Positions 7,955 to 8,025 of a DNA stretch of 8,025 bases are shown piece after piece (positions within the stretch are counted from its first letter, which is position 1; each line of letters opens with the position of its first letter). The position numbers and the translations under genes were made by a program. This stretch comes from an uncultured Flavobacteriales bacterium (GTDB taxonomy: Bacteria > Bacteroidota > Bacteroidia > Flavobacteriales > CALTNV01), in contig CALTNV010000079.1 of assembly GCA_943845485.1 (NCBI GenBank), forward strand, positions 1-8,025. Reading direction: 5' to 3'. The notes under the pieces were generated by a model, which saw nothing but the letters and a program-made list of their open reading frames with translations, searched no databases and was not told where the DNA came from.

Positions 7955-8025
7955 ATGTTTAAAAAAATAAATCAATTATTTCTTTTTTTATCTTTTGTAG
8001 TTAGCCCTTTGCTTGCTAATTCTCA
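7955..8025 (+). CDS. N-terminus of an exported or membrane protein, cut by window edge
   Basis: The frame is open from the ATG at 7955 to the window end: 23 complete codons, MFKKINQLFLFLSFVVSPLL followed by ANS. It has the shape of a signal peptide: two lysines, a hydrophobic core of about 12 residues, then a likely cleavage region near LLANS. It is placed just after a good promoter on the same strand as the preceding genes. The family cannot be identified from this much sequence; a secreted protein, a lipid-free periplasmic protein or a membrane protein with a cleaved leader are all possible. Confidence 0.6.
   Translation, partial: MFKKINQLFLFLSFVVSPLLANS

Overview
The window looks like a piece of a Bacteroidota chromosome, most likely a Flavobacteriales-type organism. 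The DNA is very AT-rich. The large secreted protein ends in a type IX secretion system (T9SS) type B sorting domain. DUF2851 is, as I recall, largely a Bacteroidota family. One gap carries a textbook Bacteroidota promoter (TTTG, 17 nt, TAnnTTTG). The starts lack convincing Shine-Dalgarno sequences, as is usual in this phylum.

Layout. Positions 1-1254 (minus strand) hold NADP-type glutamate dehydrogenase gdhA, complete at its N-terminus but cut by the window edge about 30 residues before its expected end. A 218-bp divergent gap (1255-1472) holds a possible gdhA -7 box embedded in a 9-bp inverted repeat. Three plus-strand genes then follow closely and probably form one transcription unit. First is a 1346-residue exported multidomain surface protein (1473-5513). 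Second is a DUF2851 protein (5514-6821) whose ATG directly follows the adhesin stop codon. Third is a two-helix RCK potassium channel of the MthK type (6847-7875). A 79-bp gap with a good promoter (7910-7938) leads into a gene of which only the signal-peptide-like N-terminus is visible (7955-8025).

How the genes relate. GdhA is central nitrogen metabolism and divergently transcribed, so it is probably functionally separate. The adhesin, DUF2851 and channel genes share strand and tight spacing, but I see no established pathway uniting an exported protein, a protein of unknown function and an ion channel. The most interesting points are: the clean seven-blade propeller plus Ig/SprB/PKD-like stalk of the adhesin, with no PorP/SprF partner in view; a long AT hairpin that contains both the DUF2851 stop and the channel start; a channel filter reading TVGFQ rather than TVGYG; an in-frame ATG at channel codon 108 matching the known internal start of MthK; and a metal-site-like cysteine cluster in DUF2851. 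I found no CRISPR array, tRNA, rRNA, insertion sequence, phage gene or defence island, and nothing that I can defend as a wholly new system.
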